A program made the translations under genes and the position numbers. Shown piece by piece: positions 14,287 to 15,956 of a DNA stretch of 15,956 nt. The notes beneath the pieces are model-generated. The model was not told the DNA's origin. It did not search any database and was given only the letters and a program-made list of their open reading frames with translations. How positions within the stretch are numbered: the stretch's first letter is position 1; the number at the start of each line of letters is the position of its first letter. The DNA lies in contig DKNS01000053.1 of the NCBI GenBank assembly GCA_002469765.1, positions 14,888-30,843 of the forward strand. The letters run 5' to 3'. This DNA comes from Flavobacteriales bacterium UBA7382. GTDB taxonomy: Bacteria > Bacteroidota > Bacteroidia > Flavobacteriales_D > Sanyastnellaceae.

Positions 14287-14291
14287 GCTGC

Positions 14292-15086
14292 ATGTATGAC
14301 CCCACTGTTCTCCCGCTTGACTTGACAGGCAAACACGCGCTCGTGTGCGGCGCCTCCCAAGGGATTGGCTTGGCCACAGCCCGACAGCTGGCTGGGCTGG
14401 GAGCTGTTGTGACGTTGCTCGCTCGAAACGAGGAACGACTGAATTCCGCCCTAACCACGTTGCCCGGCGAAGGGCATCGGGTTGCAGTGGCCGACTTCAC
14501 GGACAACGTGGCTGTAGGCGCCGCGGTCGGCGAGATCGTCCAAGCCCATCCTGTCCACATCTTGGTGAACAACACTGGAGGGCCATCAGGTGGCCCCATC
14601 ACAGAAGCGCGTGTGGATGCATTCGAGGACACGTACCGCCAGCATTTGGTGAACAACCAGCTCTTGGCGCAAGCGGTCTTCCCCGGGATGAAAGCCGAAG
14701 GTTGGGGTCGAATCGTCAATGTCATCAGCACCTCGGTCAAAGCCCCGCTCGCGGGCTTGGGGGTGTCGAACACGGTGCGAGGGGCCGTCGCCAATTGGGC
14801 AAAAACATGGGCCACGGAGGTGGCCATCCACGGCATCACAGTGAACAATGTGTTGCCCGGCGCCACACACACAGCCCGTTTGACGGGATTGGCTGAGGCC
14901 AAGGCGGCGTCCACCGACCAAACGCCTGAAGACATCCTCGCTGGCATGGCTGCCAAGGTGCCTGCCGGGCGGGTGGGCCAGCCTGAGGAGATCGCGCACG
15001 CCATCGCCTTCCTTTGTTCACCGGCCGCTGGGTATATCTCTGGCATCAATTTGCCGGTCGACGGAGGCCGAACACCCTGCCTCTGA
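14292..15086 (+). CDS. SDR-family oxidoreductase with substituted catalytic motif
   Basis: A 264-residue short-chain dehydrogenase/reductase-fold protein resembling 3-oxoacyl-ACP reductases. The nucleotide-binding glycine motif GASQGIG (20-26), LVNNTGG (91-97) and C-terminal YISGINLPVDGG (248-259) are clear. At the catalytic site, where classical SDRs have YxxxK, this protein reads SNTVR (159-163): Ser replaces Tyr and Arg replaces Lys, while a Ser-containing VISTSV (144-149) is kept. A known SDR-like subgroup shares such changes, so this is probably a family trait and not decay, but standard carbonyl reduction is doubtful. Substrate is unknown. Glutamate dehydrogenase follows after 36 bp on the same strand. 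Confidence 0.85.
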   Translation: MYDPTVLPLDLTGKHALVCGASQGIGLATARQLAGLGAVVTLLARNEERLNSALTTLPGEGHRVAVADFTDNVAVGAAVGEIVQAHPVHILVNNTGGPSGGPITEARVDAFEDTYRQHLVNNQLLAQAVFPGMKAEGWGRIVNVISTSVKAPLAGLGVSNTVRGAVANWAKTWATEVAIHGITVNNVLPGATHTARLTGLAEAKAASTDQTPEDILAGMAAKVPAGRVGQPEEIAHAIAFLCSPAAGYISGINLPVDGGRTPCL

Positions 15087-15088
15087 CT

Positions 15089-15096
15089 TACATTCG
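15089..15096 (+). promoter_or_regulatory. Weak -7-like box before gdhA
   Basis: TACATTCG begins 3 bases after the SDR stop, one mismatch from TAnnTTTG, and would give a leader of about 23 bases before the ATG at 15123. Confidence 0.3.
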
Positions 15097-15122
15097 TCGC
15101 TCGAACGTCAATCTATACGTCG

Positions 15123-15956
15123 ATGAATACAGATCACCACAACGCCATCAAGGCGTTCATGGATCGAGTTGCCGAGCGCAACCCCAACGAACCCGAATTT
15201 TTGCAAGCCGTGGAGGAGGTGGCCGAGACCATTGTTCCCTTCATGGAGTCTCACCCCAAGTACAAGGACGCCCGCATCCTTGAGCGCATCGTCGAGCCTG
15301 AAAGGGTGTTGATGTTCCGAGTGCCATGGACAGACGATGCCGGCCAAGTGCATGTCAACCGAGGGTTCCGCGTGGAATTCAACAGCGCCATCGGTCCCTA
15401 CAAAGGCGGTTTGCGCTTCCACCCCACGGTCAACTTGAGCATCCTCAAGTTCTTGGGCTTCGAACAAATCTTCAAGAATTCCCTCACCACCCTGCCCATG
15501 GGTGGAGGCAAGGGAGGGTCAGACTTCGACCCCAAGGGCAAAAGCGACAACGAAGTGATGCGCTACTGCCAGAGCTTCATGACCGAATTGGCCCGCCACA
15601 TAGGCGCCAACACCGATGTGCCGGCTGGAGACATCGGCGTCGGTGGCCGCGAGATTGGCTACATGTTTGGCCAATACAAGAGAATCCGAAACGAATTCAC
15701 TGGCGTCCTGACGGGCAAGGGCTTGAACTGGGGCGGGTCGCTTATTCGTCCTGAAGCCACAGGTTACGGTTGCGTGTACTTTGCCGAGGAAATGCTGAAC
15801 CACAAAGGGGACAGCATGAAGGGCAAGACAGTGGCCATTTCAGGCTCCGGCAACGTGGCCCAATTCGCCGCTGAAAAGTGCCTGCAGTTGGGTGCGAAGG
15901 TGGTGACGATGTCGGACTCAAAAGGCACCATTCATGACCCTGAGGGCATCGACGCC
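15123..15956 (+). CDS. gdhA: Glutamate dehydrogenase, N-terminal 278 residues (cut by window edge)
   Basis: This is a hexameric-type glutamate dehydrogenase, making glutamate from 2-oxoglutarate and ammonium (probably NADP-linked, judged from similarity to the GdhA type; the cofactor is not certain). The frame runs from ATG 15123 to the right edge, so roughly the last third of a ~450-residue enzyme is missing. Seen: GPYKGGLRFHPTVNLSILKF (91-110) with substrate-binding Lys94, PMGGGKGGSDFDPKGKS (125-141) with catalytic Lys130, PAGDIGVGGREIGYM (167-181) with catalytic Asp170, RPEATGYG (209-216), and the Rossmann loop SGSGNVAQFA (240-249). No Shine-Dalgarno is visible. It lies 36 bp behind the SDR gene. 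Confidence 0.96.
   Translation, partial: MNTDHHNAIKAFMDRVAERNPNEPEFLQAVEEVAETIVPFMESHPKYKDARILERIVEPERVLMFRVPWTDDAGQVHVNRGFRVEFNSAIGPYKGGLRFHPTVNLSILKFLGFEQIFKNSLTTLPMGGGKGGSDFDPKGKSDNEVMRYCQSFMTELARHIGANTDVPAGDIGVGGREIGYMFGQYKRIRNEFTGVLTGKGLNWGGSLIRPEATGYGCVYFAEEMLNHKGDSMKGKTVAISGSGNVAQFAAEKCLQLGAKVVTMSDSKGTIHDPEGIDA

Noticed and set aside
1..15956. Search for mobile elements, CRISPR arrays, tRNA/rRNA genes, toxin-antitoxin or defence genes
   Set aside because: No transposase or integrase motifs, no regularly spaced repeats, no cloverleaf or rRNA-like sequence, and no small unexplained gene pairs were seen; gene content is housekeeping.

Overview
This 16-kb window looks like ordinary chromosome from a fairly GC-rich member of the Bacteroidota, probably near the Flavobacteriales; the rank below phylum is a guess. 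Three things point there. The gene order pdxA / DUF177 (YceD) / rpmF / fabH / accB / accC is typical of the phylum. There is a secreted protein of the gliding-motility/type IX secretion cargo kind at the left edge and an OmpA-type propeller protein inside. Copies of the Bacteroidota -7 promoter box (TAnnTTTG-like) sit just upstream of many start codons, while Shine-Dalgarno sequences are nearly absent. I see no tRNA, rRNA, CRISPR array, insertion sequence or phage gene, and no gene-free stretch longer than about 170 bp.

Layout. (1) 1-455, minus: 5' part of a secreted surface protein, divergent from (2) 497-5425, plus: pdxA, a DUF177 protein, rpmF, a terminator, then fabH-accB-accC. This block serves vitamin B6 synthesis, ribosome assembly and the start of fatty-acid synthesis, and ends in a strong hairpin terminator. 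(3) 5463-9202, minus, very tightly packed: a DUF3109 Cys-rich protein, an OmpA-family protein with a propeller-like N-terminal half, panD, a flippase-like membrane protein and a heptose-phosphate nucleotidyltransferase (rfaE2-like). (4) 9237-13858, plus, with overlapping or one-base junctions: a second flippase-like membrane protein, a cystathionine gamma-synthase/lyase, kynurenine 3-monooxygenase and an unrecognised exported protein. (5) 13859-14257, minus: methylmalonyl-CoA epimerase, whose stop codon abuts that of the exported protein. (6) 14292-15956, plus: an SDR-family protein with a substituted catalytic motif, then glutamate dehydrogenase cut by the right edge.

The genes are housekeeping and cell-envelope functions, and no new enzymatic system is evident. 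The most interesting structure is regulatory. All three divergent gene pairs are separated by only 34-41 bp, and each gap holds two oppositely directed -7-like boxes 8-9 bp apart, forming a rough dyad. If the boxes are real, transcription would start within a few bases of the ATG in both directions, giving leaderless or near-leaderless mRNAs and promoters that cannot be occupied by two polymerases at once. Further boxes of the same kind lie in front of panD (re-using the stop codon of the gene before it) and the cystathionine enzyme (inside the previous gene). All promoter calls come from reading the sequence by eye; no transcription data were available.
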